From: Natronomonas salinimetallica
GTDB lineage: Archaea; Halobacteriota; Halobacteria; Halobacteriales; Haloarculaceae
Assembly (NCBI RefSeq): GCF_013839515.1
Contig: NZ_JACDNQ010000004.1
Location: 1 to 64,000 of the forward strand
DNA: 64,000 bases
Reading direction: 5' to 3'
The position numbers and the translations under genes were made by a program. The notes beneath the pieces are model-generated. The model worked only from the letters and a program-made list of their open reading frames with translations, did no database searches and was not told the origin of the DNA. Numbering within the stretch: position 1 is the first letter of the stretch; each line of letters starts with the position of its first letter. Of this stretch, positions 50,260 through 59,052 are shown in pieces.

Positions 50260-51082
50260 CTTCGTCCTCCTCGGCTGGGAGTACGTACGCCTCCATGTCG
50301 CCGAATATCATAGACTTGAGTGCGTCGTGGTTGCTCGGTAAAACCGCAAAGTAGACGTGCCCCAGTACCATCGCCACGACGACAAACGCAAGCAGGAGAT
50401 GAATCTGGAGCATGAGTTCGAACGGCAGTATCGGGGACAGAAAGCCGAGCAACTCGACCCACCGGGCCGGGTCGGTTCGTATCTCGGCGTACATGCCGAA
50501 GCCAGTCAACGCGAGCAGGCCGAAAAAGATCGATACCCACCAGAAAAACGTCTTCTGCATCGGGTGGTAGGCGACCCAGTCGCTCTCCTCCTCGTCGTAG
50601 GTTTCGCGGGCCCGGTGATAGCCCGGAATATAGGATTTCAGCCCGACGAATGCCTGTGCGATCCGGGCGGTGACCCGCACGTCTTCGAGTTCGGCCAGCT
50701 GTCGGTGCCCGTCGACGTAGACGTGATACAACGGAAAGAGCACGAACAGAAAAGACAACAACAGGATACCGGCCCACATGTGGAGTCCGAACGCGACGTA
50801 GTAGCCATCCCACGGTGGGACCGAAAGCGGACCGTAGTTCCCCGTCCAGATGGCGTAGCCAGTGCCGATCAGCACGAACATCAAAAACGCTTGCATCCAG
50901 TGGGAGATGCGGGCACCGAGGCTGTGGCGCTCGATCGTGACTTTTCCGGTCATCGCACGGATGCGGTCGTACCGGTCGTCGGCCTCCTCGGGCGGAGCCA
51001 GCATCTCGGTGACGTATTTATGCATCCGACCGCGGAGACTGCCGGACGACCCCGAACCGGATTTCGCGTCCGTACCACTCAC
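50243..51082 (-). CDS. [NiFe]-hydrogenase b-type cytochrome subunit
   Basis: Membrane anchor and quinone-linked cytochrome b that takes electrons from the small subunit. 279 residues, four membrane helices (about 62-82, 98-118, 185-205, 225-255). Candidate haem ligands: ERHSLGARISHWMQAF, AFGLHMWAG and QIHLLLAFVVVAMVLGHVYF. Long acidic cytoplasmic tails at both ends. Overlaps the large-subunit gene by 4 nt. It shows the enzyme is a membrane-bound uptake type feeding the respiratory chain. Confidence 0.92.
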   Translation of the reverse strand: MSGTDAKSGSGSSGSLRGRMHKYVTEMLAPPEEADDRYDRIRAMTGKVTIERHSLGARISHWMQAFLMFVLIGTGYAIWTGNYGPLSVPPWDGYYVAFGLHMWAGILLLSFLFVLFPLYHVYVDGHRQLAELEDVRVTARIAQAFVGLKSYIPGYHRARETYDEEESDWVAYHPMQKTFFWWVSIFFGLLALTGFGMYAEIRTDPARWVELLGFLSPILPFELMLQIHLLLAFVVVAMVLGHVYFAVLPSNHDALKSMIFGDMEAYVLPAEEDEDDDTH

Positions 51083-52641
51083 GGCTCGTCGACCTCCTGT
51101 CCGGCGAACGGAGTGTTGTTACCTTTCGCCGCTGTGCCGGGCGAGGCGGGCGTGACCTTCTCGGAGTAGGTTCCATCAGGACTTTCGACGTGGACCGAAC
51201 AGGCAAGACAGGGGTCGAACGACCGGACTGTCCGCATGACGTTGATGGGGTTCTCGTAGTCGGTGACCTCCATCCCCTCGACAGCCCCTTCGAAGATGCT
51301 CGGCGTCCCGTTCTCGTCGCGTGGCCCGAGGTTCCAGAGGGTCGGCGTGATAATTTGATAGTTCGTGATGGTGCCGTCCTCGATTTTGACCCAATGCGAG
51401 AGCGCCCCCCGGGAGGCCTCCCAGAGGCCGACGCCCTCGCCACTGAAGTCGTCCGTCCAGCCGTGGTTGACCGTCGAATCAGGCTCGATGTCGTCGAGGA
51501 GGTCTACGATCTGGTCCCGGAGGACGACGGACTCTTGGGCGCGCGCGATGAGGCGGTTCAGTGTGCTGCTCTTCGTGGGGTCACCGCCGAGGGTCGCCCG
51601 CAAATCAAACGGGTCCTGCTCGGTCACGATGAGACGCGCGAGTGACCCCACCTCCATGTTCATCCCGTTATACCGTGGGGCCTTCCCCCAGGAGTAGGCA
51701 TCCTCCTTTTCGGGATCGGGTTTCGGCGGCGACTCCTCCATCGGGTGACCGCCCGAATCGTCGGTGTACCACGACCGAGCCGTGCTCTCGGTGATCGCCG
51801 ACGTGATCGCTTCTTTGTCGGGGTGTGAACGTTCACCGTCGACGTAGAGCCCTGATGGGATTTCTCGGCCCCCCTTGCCGTCGGGATAGACGCCGTTGCA
51901 GTAGTACCTTCCCGGACCGACGCCGAAGTCGTCCGCGCCGGCCGCTTTCGCGGCGAACAGGATCGAGACGATGTCGTGGAGTCCTTCACCCAGCGACGCG
52001 TCAAACTCGTCGTTACGGACGTTTTCGATGACCTCGGGAACCGCATCCGTCGGACCGAGCCACTCGCTGACGAACTCCACCTGATCCCGGATGTTTTCTA
52101 TTTTGCCTGCGGTGGGCGTCGCGGACATCCCGCCCGGCGCGTAGGTGAGCGGATGCGGGGCCTTGCCACCGAACTCGGCAAACCCCTGAAGTAGCTTTCT
52201 CTGGGCCTGAAGCGCCCGTTTGTAGCCCTCCCCTTCCATGGGGTTGATGCGTTCCAGCCCGGTGTCAGCGACGGCATCGCTGTAGTCCGGCCCCACCAGC
52301 GCGAACATGTGGACCGCGTGGTTCCACAGGTTTGCCATCTTCTCGAGCAGATTTCGCATCTGCCGTGCGGTTTCGGGAACGCCTTCGAAGGTACCGGCCC
52401 CGCGTGCGGCGTCCTCGATGGCCAGTAGGGAGCACATCCGATGAACGGAAAAACAGACCCCACAGACCCGCTGGGTGAACACGGGAGCGTCTGACGGTGG
52501 TCGATCGAGAACGACCATCTCCATCCCGCGGAACATGTCCATGTGACTCTTGGCTTCAGTGACGACGCCGTCTTCGACCTGCAGCGTCGTACTGTGATGG
52601 CCCTCAATCCGTGTCGTCGGATCGATTTCGATCTCCGGCAT
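51079..52641 (-). CDS. [NiFe]-hydrogenase large (catalytic) subunit
   Basis: Carries the nickel-iron site. 520 residues: DPTTRIEGHHSTTLQVEDG at the start, L1 motif QRVCGVCFSVHRMCSLL (about 58-74), and L2 motif RSFDPCLACSVHV near residue 480. The four cysteine ligands are all present. A 36-residue C-terminal extension follows the L2 histidine and should be removed by the protease encoded two genes downstream. ATG at 52641 overlaps the small-subunit stop (TAATG). The longer frame upstream is shadow. Confidence 0.95.
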   Translation of the reverse strand: MPEIEIDPTTRIEGHHSTTLQVEDGVVTEAKSHMDMFRGMEMVVLDRPPSDAPVFTQRVCGVCFSVHRMCSLLAIEDAARGAGTFEGVPETARQMRNLLEKMANLWNHAVHMFALVGPDYSDAVADTGLERINPMEGEGYKRALQAQRKLLQGFAEFGGKAPHPLTYAPGGMSATPTAGKIENIRDQVEFVSEWLGPTDAVPEVIENVRNDEFDASLGEGLHDIVSILFAAKAAGADDFGVGPGRYYCNGVYPDGKGGREIPSGLYVDGERSHPDKEAITSAITESTARSWYTDDSGGHPMEESPPKPDPEKEDAYSWGKAPRYNGMNMEVGSLARLIVTEQDPFDLRATLGGDPTKSSTLNRLIARAQESVVLRDQIVDLLDDIEPDSTVNHGWTDDFSGEGVGLWEASRGALSHWVKIEDGTITNYQIITPTLWNLGPRDENGTPSIFEGAVEGMEVTDYENPINVMRTVRSFDPCLACSVHVESPDGTYSEKVTPASPGTAAKGNNTPFAGQEVDEP

Positions 52642-53849
52642 TATGTGTCCTCTCCAGATGTACACCCACAGCCGTCCGTTTCGACCCGTTCGTCCGTCTC
52701 GTCCTCCTCGTCTTCGCCGTAGCCCATCGCCTTCCGAGCGGCGTGACCAGCAATACCCGCGGCCGTCGCCCCAACGGCGACCTTGCCGGCAGTGCCGACG
52801 TCCGTCAGTATGAGACCCTGCTTCTCGGCGGGTTCGTAGAACGGTGTCATCCGGTCCCAGAAGTTCGGCTCCATACAGCCGATACACGGTGCGCCGACGT
52901 TCCGACAGACGCTCGTCCCGTCGTTCCAGAGACGGACCGAGTCGTCGCAGTGACAGTACGGTCCCTTACAGCCGACAGAGTACAGACACTTCCCCGACCC
53001 GTCGCCGACGTGGTCGACGAACTCGCCGCGGTCGAAGTATCCCCGACGCGAACACTCGTCGTGGACGAGCGGCCCGTAGAACGCCTTCGGGCGGCTGAAT
53101 TCGTCGAGGTCAGGCTCGTGGCCGTTCAACAGCGTCGCGACGGTCAGGAGCACGTAATCGGGATGGGTCATACAGCCCGGAACGTTGATGACCGGGAGCC
53201 CTGAGTTCGCGGTGAAATCCGGTCCCAGTACGCCCGCGTCGTCCGCGCGGTGCGTGTACTGGAGCCCCTTCGCACCAGTGACGTTGGCGTCCATCCATAC
53301 GCCCTTCTCTTCGAAGTCCTCGACGGCCGGCGCGCCGTTCTCCGCCGACTGCCACCCTCCGTAGCAGGCACAGGTACCGATACCCATGACGTACTCGGCG
53401 TCGGGAGCCAGTTCCATCACCCAGTCGAGAACCGGTTTGTGATGGCCGTTTTCGTCGCGGCCGAGCGTCGCCGCCGAGGGAATCTTCGTCGGGATCGCCC
53501 CCTCGATCATCAGGATATCCGGCGACTTGCTCATGGCGTCGATAGCCGACTCGCCCGTCTCGGCCATCAGTTCCGGATGGAACGTAACGTCGAGTTTGAA
53601 CTGCGAGATGGCCTCTTCGAGACTCGGCGAGGTCCCCTGCAGCGTCGACATCGTACAGGCCGAGCAGGTCTGTCCCTGTATCCAGACGACTTCCTTCCGG
53701 CCGTCCGTAGCCTGTTCGAGTGCGGAAGCGACTTCGGTGCTGTACTCCGTAATCACCGATCCTGCCGTGGTCGCACCGACCAGTTTGAGGAAGTTCCGAC
53801 GCGTCGTCGGCCCCCCATCCGCGGTCCGTCCAGTATCAGCCAGCTTCAT
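52641..53849 (-). CDS. [NiFe]-hydrogenase small (iron-sulfur) subunit, Tat-exported
   Basis: Electron-transfer subunit with three Fe-S clusters, exported folded with the large subunit: Tat signal TTRRNFLKLVGATTAG at 15-30. Cluster residues: GQTCSACTMS, GTCACYGGW, VPGCMTHPDY (proximal); HDECSRRGYF, KCLYSVGCKGPYCHC, WNDG-x(3)-C, PCIGCMEPNFWD (medial and distal). It lacks the two extra cysteines typical of O2-tolerant proximal clusters but has others nearby (CACYGG). A C-terminal hydrophobic helix (about 355-372) anchors it. 402 residues. Confidence 0.95.
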   Translation of the reverse strand: MKLADTGRTADGGPTTRRNFLKLVGATTAGSVITEYSTEVASALEQATDGRKEVVWIQGQTCSACTMSTLQGTSPSLEEAISQFKLDVTFHPELMAETGESAIDAMSKSPDILMIEGAIPTKIPSAATLGRDENGHHKPVLDWVMELAPDAEYVMGIGTCACYGGWQSAENGAPAVEDFEEKGVWMDANVTGAKGLQYTHRADDAGVLGPDFTANSGLPVINVPGCMTHPDYVLLTVATLLNGHEPDLDEFSRPKAFYGPLVHDECSRRGYFDRGEFVDHVGDGSGKCLYSVGCKGPYCHCDDSVRLWNDGTSVCRNVGAPCIGCMEPNFWDRMTPFYEPAEKQGLILTDVGTAGKVAVGATAAGIAGHAARKAMGYGEDEEDETDERVETDGCGCTSGEDT

Positions 53850-53851
53850 GA

Positions 53852-54004
53852 TTATTCCGTCTCGGCGACACTGTCGCCCCTCGGCGTCGCCCTACTCGTG
53901 TACTTTTCGACGGCGACCCCTGCTCCGAACGCCAGCGCGCTGGATACGAGAATCCAGAACAGATCCGGATGTTCGATGCCGGTATGTAGGATTACTTGTA
54001 ACAC
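53852..54004 (-). CDS. 50-residue membrane peptide heading the hydrogenase operon
   Basis: GTG at 54004 opens a frame encoding MLQVILHTGIEHPDLFWILV, a single membrane helix (about 15-33) and a charged tail VEKYTSRATPRGDSVAETE, ending TAA two bases before the small-subunit ATG. A TATA box TTTAATAAG centred 27 nt upstream predicts transcription starting at this GTG, so the ORF is leaderless and is the operon's first gene. Not a recognised family; a single-span assembly factor is possible. Confidence 0.6.
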   Translation of the reverse strand: MLQVILHTGIEHPDLFWILVSSALAFGAGVAVEKYTSRATPRGDSVAETE

Positions 54005-54026
54005 ACGTTTCTATGGTGTGTCAACC

Positions 54027-54035
54027 CTTATTAAA
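54027..54035 (-). promoter_or_regulatory. TATA box of the hydrogenase structural operon
   Basis: Minus strand TTTAATAAG, 27 nt before GTG 54004, in an AT-rich stretch (54001-54065) unlike its surroundings. It should drive the whole operon down to hypE. Confidence 0.55.
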
Positions 54036-54185
54036 CGGAAGACAAAGTATAGTGGAATATTTAAGTGACGATCCCCCCGAAACGTATGCGTGACGGCACC
54101 ACTCGTGTCCGGATTCGAGCCAAAAAACGCGGCCGATCGGACGCGCTGGCGTGACCACCGAGTGACCGTTTTCGCGTGGTAGCGT

Positions 54186-55364
54186 ATGTCGGTAACTGTC
54201 TCGGCGTGGTCGCGCCGGTACGCGCTCATCAGCGCGTTCGCCCTCGTCTGCTGGCAGGTGGGGATCGTATTCGAGGTACCGCGGCGGACCGAGATCGCGC
54301 TGGGGCTCTTCGGTTTCGTCTTTCATATGGTGTTCGGGAAGGCGTACGCGCTCGTTCCATCGTACTTCGACAGCGAACTCGCGTTTCCGTGGGCTCCCAA
54401 GACGCAGTTCCCGCTCGTCGTCGTCGGGACGGCCGGTCTCGTCGTCTCGTCGCTCGGGATCGAGACGGGGTGGCTTACCGCGGGGAGCGCGGCTCTCTGG
54501 TTCCTCGGCGTCGCCGTGTTCGTCGGGACGTTGGTATCGACGATCGGCCGCGCTCTCATACGGGGGGAGACGGGGACCGGCGAGCACAACGCCGAACGGC
54601 TTCCGGTCGACCGTCTCGCGAACGGGTTCGTCCCGGTTGCGCTTTCGTATCTTCTCGTCGGCTCCTACGAGATCGCGGCGCTGTACGGCCCGCTTCCCGC
54701 GCTGTTCGGCGGCGCGCCGGCACAGGCCTCACACCTCCTCGCCGCGGGGACGGCCGCCGTTCTCGTGTTTGCGCTCGGATTCAGGCTGTTACCGCGGTTT
54801 CTGGTCGTATCTCCCCCGCTTTGGGTAGTGCGTATCGTGCTTCCGGCGGCGGCGGCGGGGCCGGTCCTGATCGCCGCCGGGCTCGAGATACCCCGGTTAC
54901 AGATCGTGGGCGCGGCGCTCGAAGCCGTCGCCGTCTGTCTCTTCGCGGCCGCGCTTGCCCGGATGTTCGTCCGTTCGGACCGTCGGCGAGTCGGGTTGTA
55001 CGGCGTCCTGGCCGGCGCGGGCAGCGGTGTCGGTGGTGTGCTTCTCGGCCTCGTGTTCGCGTTCGACGGCACGACGGCCCCGTTGACGACGCTTCATTTC
55101 CGTCTCAACGTGCTCGGCTTTTTGGGCCTCACCGTCGTCGGCCTCGCCTATCAGTTCTATCCGCCATCGGTCGGCGAGTTTCCCGGATCCTCGGAGCGAA
55201 CCGCGGCCCTGTCGATACTCGGGATCTGTGCTGGGCTGTTGACCCACGCCATCTCCCTCCGTATCGGCCTCGACGCGCTCACCACGGTCGGATACCTACC
55301 GGCGTTCGGGGGATCGGTCCTCTACGCGTATCTCCTTGTCAGCGCGTTTTTTACGCGGATGTGA
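54186..55364 (+). CDS. Polytopic membrane protein, haem-oxidase-like or NnrS-like topology
   Basis: A 392-residue protein with about 11-12 membrane helices. Histidines sit inside helices at conserved-looking places (FGFVFHMVFGKAYALVPSYF, QASHLLAAG, LHFRLNVLGFLGLTVVGLAY, LTHAISLRIG), recalling haem-copper-oxidase-like or NnrS proteins, but the family is not certain. Divergent from the hydrogenase operon, 182 nt apart, so the two may share control. Full-length appearance. Confidence 0.55.
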   Translation: MSVTVSAWSRRYALISAFALVCWQVGIVFEVPRRTEIALGLFGFVFHMVFGKAYALVPSYFDSELAFPWAPKTQFPLVVVGTAGLVVSSLGIETGWLTAGSAALWFLGVAVFVGTLVSTIGRALIRGETGTGEHNAERLPVDRLANGFVPVALSYLLVGSYEIAALYGPLPALFGGAPAQASHLLAAGTAAVLVFALGFRLLPRFLVVSPPLWVVRIVLPAAAAGPVLIAAGLEIPRLQIVGAALEAVAVCLFAAALARMFVRSDRRRVGLYGVLAGAGSGVGGVLLGLVFAFDGTTAPLTTLHFRLNVLGFLGLTVVGLAYQFYPPSVGEFPGSSERTAALSILGICAGLLTHAISLRIGLDALTTVGYLPAFGGSVLYAYLLVSAFFTRM

Positions 55365-55498
55365 CCGTCGAGGTGTCCGCACGGCCGACGGCGTGGATTC
55401 CCGACGGCCACACGGCCGGGAGCAACGCCTCCCTTGACCGACGAGGGGAGTATGTTCGGACACACGTTCATCCGTCGGTAGAACATGCGTAGATATCC

Positions 55499-56860
55499 AT
55501 GAACGCGATCAATCCCGCAACCGGCGAGCGAATCGCCACCTACGACGAACACGCACGGGGTGACGTCGATACCGCGCTCGATGAGGCGAACAACGCCTTC
55601 TCGGGGTGGCGTGAGAGGCCGATCCGCGAACGGGAGCGGCTCCTCGAAGCCGCGGGCGACGTACTCCGGCGGAACAAACGGGCGTACGCCGAGACGATGA
55701 CCGAGGAGATGGGAAAGCCCATCGGGCAGGCGACCGCCGAAGTCGAAAAGTGCGCGTGGATCTGTGATCACTACGCCGAACACGCCAGCGCGTATCTCGA
55801 AGACGAACACCACCCCAGTCCGCCGGGCGTGACTGCCAAGACGGTCCATCAGCCGCTGGGTCCCGTCCTGGCGGTCATGCCCTGGAACTTCCCCTTCTGG
55901 CAGGTCTTCCGGTTCGCCGCGCCCTATATCACGGCCGGCAACGTCGGATTGCTCAAACACGCCTCGAACGTGCCGGGCTGTGCCGTCGCCATCGAGGACG
56001 TGTTCCGCGAGGCCGGCTACCCGGAGGGGGTCTTCCAGACGCTTTTGGTGTCCTCGGATCGCGTCGACGGGATTCTCGCCGACGACCGCGTCCGAGCAGC
56101 GACCCTGACCGGGAGCGGTCCGGCGGGGAGTGCCGTCGCCGAGACGGCCGGCAACCACCTGAAAAAGACCGTCCTCGAACTCGGCGGCAGCGACCCGTTC
56201 GTCGTCCTCGGGGACGCCGACGTCGAGTCGGCGGCGGAAACCGGTGTGTGGGCGCGCAATCAGAACGGCGGACAGTCGTGTATCGCCGCCAAGCGGTTCG
56301 TCGTCCATACGGACGCGTACGACGAGTTCCTCGATCGGTTCCTCGAAGGGGTCGAGTCACTCGTCGTCGGCGACCCGATGGACGACGGGACGGACGTCGG
56401 ACCGCAGGCCCGGCCGGACCTCATGGGTGAACTTCACGAGCAAGTCGAAGCGAGCGTCGAGGCCGGAGCCACGCTCGCCGCCGGTGGCGAACCGCTCGAC
56501 CGCGAGGGGGCCTTCTATCCGCCGACGGTACTGACCGACGTCCCCGACGGCTGTCCGGTCGACAGCGAGGAGACGTTCGGACCCGTCGCCGCAGTCTATG
56601 AGGTTACCGACGTAGAGGCGGCCATCGAGCTCGCAAACGACACCGAGTTCGGCCTCGGCGGCAGCGTCTGGACCGAAGACCGCGAGCGTGGCGAGCGTGT
56701 CGCGGGACGGATCGAGGCGGGATGTGTCTACGTCAACCAACTCGTCAAATCCGATCCGCGGGTTCCGTTCGGCGGCATCGGCGACTCGGGTCACGGCCGC
56801 GAACTCTCGGAGGCCGGTATCAAGGAGTTCGTCAATCCGAAGACGGTCTGGGTGGAGTAA
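55499..56860 (+). CDS. NAD(P)-dependent succinate-semialdehyde/aldehyde dehydrogenase
   Basis: A 453-residue aldehyde dehydrogenase oxidising an aldehyde to an acid. PWNFPFWQVFRFAAPYITAG forms the cofactor site, VLELGGSDPFVVL has the general-base glutamate, NQNGGQSCIAAKR the catalytic cysteine. The sequence style is that of SSADH (GabD/Sad) with a short N-terminus. Its stop overlaps the start of the next gene (TAATG), so aldehyde oxidation is probably coupled to the TPP enzyme. Confidence 0.9.
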   Translation: MNAINPATGERIATYDEHARGDVDTALDEANNAFSGWRERPIRERERLLEAAGDVLRRNKRAYAETMTEEMGKPIGQATAEVEKCAWICDHYAEHASAYLEDEHHPSPPGVTAKTVHQPLGPVLAVMPWNFPFWQVFRFAAPYITAGNVGLLKHASNVPGCAVAIEDVFREAGYPEGVFQTLLVSSDRVDGILADDRVRAATLTGSGPAGSAVAETAGNHLKKTVLELGGSDPFVVLGDADVESAAETGVWARNQNGGQSCIAAKRFVVHTDAYDEFLDRFLEGVESLVVGDPMDDGTDVGPQARPDLMGELHEQVEASVEAGATLAAGGEPLDREGAFYPPTVLTDVPDGCPVDSEETFGPVAAVYEVTDVEAAIELANDTEFGLGGSVWTEDRERGERVAGRIEAGCVYVNQLVKSDPRVPFGGIGDSGHGRELSEAGIKEFVNPKTVWVE

Positions 56861-58440
56861 TGAGGGCCTCCGACCTGCTCGTCGCCTGTCTCGAACGCGA
56901 GGGTGTCGAACACGTCTTCGGGCTGCCCGGCGAGGAGATGGAGGAGTTGCTGTTCTCGCTGCGTGACTCCTCGGTGACGTTCGTTCCGGTCAGACACGAA
57001 CTCGGTGCGGCGTTCATGGCGGACGTCCATGGCCGTCTCACCGGCGACGCCGGCGTCTGTCTCGCCACCCTCGGCCCCGGTGCGACGAACCTTCTGACGG
57101 GCGTCGCGGACGCCCACCTCGACAAGAGCCCGCTGGTGGCGATCACAGCACAGGGGGGTCTCGAACGCCTCCACCAGGAGAGCCACCAGGCGATCGACGT
57201 GCTCCGGATGTTCGAGCCCGTGACGAAGTGGAACACCCGACTGGATAGCCCGGACATCGTCCACGAGTCGGTCCGAAAGGCGTTCAAGATCGCGGAGTAC
57301 GAAAAGCCCGGCGCGACGCATCTCGAACTCCCCGAGGACGTCGCGGCCGAGGGGACGGCAGCCAGGCCGCTGGAGCCAAACGAACGGGTACCGTTCGCCG
57401 CACCCAACCCGGATATCCTCGATCGGGTGAAAGCGACGTTACGGGAGGTCGAACGGCCGGTGATCGTGGCCGGGAACGGCGCCGTCCGCACGCATGCCGC
57501 GACGCAGCTACGGGAGTTTGTCGACGTGACCGACGTCCCGGTGATTTCGACGTACATGGGCAAGGGCGCGGTCTCCGACGCCGACGAACACTCGCTTATG
57601 ACGCTCGATTCGGGGTCGGGTGGCGAGCCGGCGGCGGTCATCGCGGGCTCGGATCTCGTCATCACCGTCGGTTACGACATCGCCGAGCACGACCCCGGTG
57701 ACTGGAACCCCGGCGACGCCCCGCTCGTCCACCTCGACAGCCAACCCGCCGAGGTGTACGAAGCGTACGAGCCGGACATCGAGGTCATCGCGGACGTCGG
57801 CCGGACGCTCCAGTCTCTGTCCGATTGGTGTCGGGAGGCGAACCTGTCGATCGATTCCGGGTGGTACGCCGAGTCCCGAAGTCGGGTCGTCTCGGACGTC
57901 GACGTCGATCCGGTGGACGAGGCCCCGTTTACCGTCCGGGCGGTACTGCCGGTCCTCCGAGACGTGATGGCGGCCGATGACGTGCTCATCTCCGACGTCG
58001 GTGATCACAAGATGGCCATCGCACAGAACTTCCCGACGTACGAGCCCAACACCTGCATCATCTCGAACGGTCTCGCCTCGATGGGTATCTCGGTCCCCGG
58101 TGGGGTCGCCGCCGACCTCGCCGTCGATGCGAACGTCGTCGCGGCGACCGGCGACGGCGGGTTCTTGATGAACGCGGCCGAGATCGAAACCGCGACCAGG
58201 CTCGGCTGTGAGTTCACCGTCCTGTTGTTTACCGACGACGACTACGGGCTCATCTCGAAGAAACAGAGAGACCACACGGGCGAGTCGTTCGGGACCGAGC
58301 TATCGAACCCCGATTTCCTCGCGTTGGCCGAGAGCTTCGGCATCGAACGGTATCGGCCGGAATCGGCCGACGAACTCCGGGCGGCTCTCGAGGCCGCCGT
58401 CGACGGCGGGATGTCCCTCGTCGAGGTTCAGGTCACGTGA
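56860..58440 (+). CDS. Acetolactate-synthase-like thiamine-diphosphate enzyme
   Basis: A 526-residue TPP enzyme: LPGEEMEELLFSLRDS, VRHELGAAFMADVHGRLTG (catalytic Glu), LATLGPGATNLLTGVADAHL, and the Mg-TPP motif beginning GDGGFLMNAAEIETATRLG and ending FTDDDYGLI. It acts on 2-oxo acids, as acetolactate synthase or a decarboxylase. No regulatory small subunit (ilvN) is present, which favours a catabolic or anabolic side role rather than branched-chain synthesis. Co-translated with the aldehyde dehydrogenase. Confidence 0.88.
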   Translation: MRASDLLVACLEREGVEHVFGLPGEEMEELLFSLRDSSVTFVPVRHELGAAFMADVHGRLTGDAGVCLATLGPGATNLLTGVADAHLDKSPLVAITAQGGLERLHQESHQAIDVLRMFEPVTKWNTRLDSPDIVHESVRKAFKIAEYEKPGATHLELPEDVAAEGTAARPLEPNERVPFAAPNPDILDRVKATLREVERPVIVAGNGAVRTHAATQLREFVDVTDVPVISTYMGKGAVSDADEHSLMTLDSGSGGEPAAVIAGSDLVITVGYDIAEHDPGDWNPGDAPLVHLDSQPAEVYEAYEPDIEVIADVGRTLQSLSDWCREANLSIDSGWYAESRSRVVSDVDVDPVDEAPFTVRAVLPVLRDVMAADDVLISDVGDHKMAIAQNFPTYEPNTCIISNGLASMGISVPGGVAADLAVDANVVAATGDGGFLMNAAEIETATRLGCEFTVLLFTDDDYGLISKKQRDHTGESFGTELSNPDFLALAESFGIERYRPESADELRAALEAAVDGGMSLVEVQVT

Positions 58441-58611
58441 ACGGATGTATCGCCTCGACTTGCTTCCTCCCATAACGCTTTCAACGGGCGCGGCCGATCA
58501 CCGATGCATACAGACCATCGTCCCGATGCACCGGTCACCGCCCCACCGTGCCGGCGGTGATCGCTCCCGGACGACAGCCATCCGTGTCACGCCAACGAAT
58601 CCCCGAAACAC

Positions 58612-58893
58612 ATGAATCCACTGCTCCCGACGGTCGTAGTCGCGCTCAAGACGATCACGCTCGTACTGGGGGGGCTTATTTCCCTCTACGCGTACAGAGC
58701 GGCCCGACGCACCGGTTCGTCCTCCCTGCGGATGTTGGCCATCGGCTTCGGCCTCATCACCGTCGGTTCGCTCCTCGCCGGGATCGTCGATCAGCTCCTG
58801 CCGATCGATTCCACCGTTGCACTCGTCGTCGAGAGCCTCTTTACGCTCGTCGGCTTCGGAGCTATTCTCCGGTCTCTCTGGATGAGCGGGTGA
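58612..58893 (+). CDS. Small three-span membrane protein, DUF7521-like
   Basis: A 93-residue protein with three membrane helices (about 5-27, 40-62, 70-90): VVALKTITLVLGGLISLYAY then ARRTGSSSLRMLAIGFGLIT. The spacing and R-R-T-x-S-x-x-L-R-x-L motif match a common haloarchaeal family (DUF7521 by recollection), often next to ArsR-type regulators; none is adjacent here. Function unknown. Confidence 0.7.
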   Translation: MNPLLPTVVVALKTITLVLGGLISLYAYRAARRTGSSSLRMLAIGFGLITVGSLLAGIVDQLLPIDSTVALVVESLFTLVGFGAILRSLWMSG

Positions 58894-59052
58894 CGCCCTT
58901 GCCCGGGGCCGAGGCCGCCGGGAGCGACCGCACCGAACCGGATCCGGAAGCTCGACGCGACGAACGGCGGGCGGGTGGCCGGTGCATCGGTAGTTCCCGG
59001 CCGCTGGGATTCGAGGGGACACTCTTTGCGTGGACACCCGGTAGCGGCAGTG

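Noticed and set aside
52641..53849. O2-tolerant (six-cysteine) hydrogenase
   Set aside because: The two supernumerary cysteine positions of the proximal cluster are alanine and glycine here.
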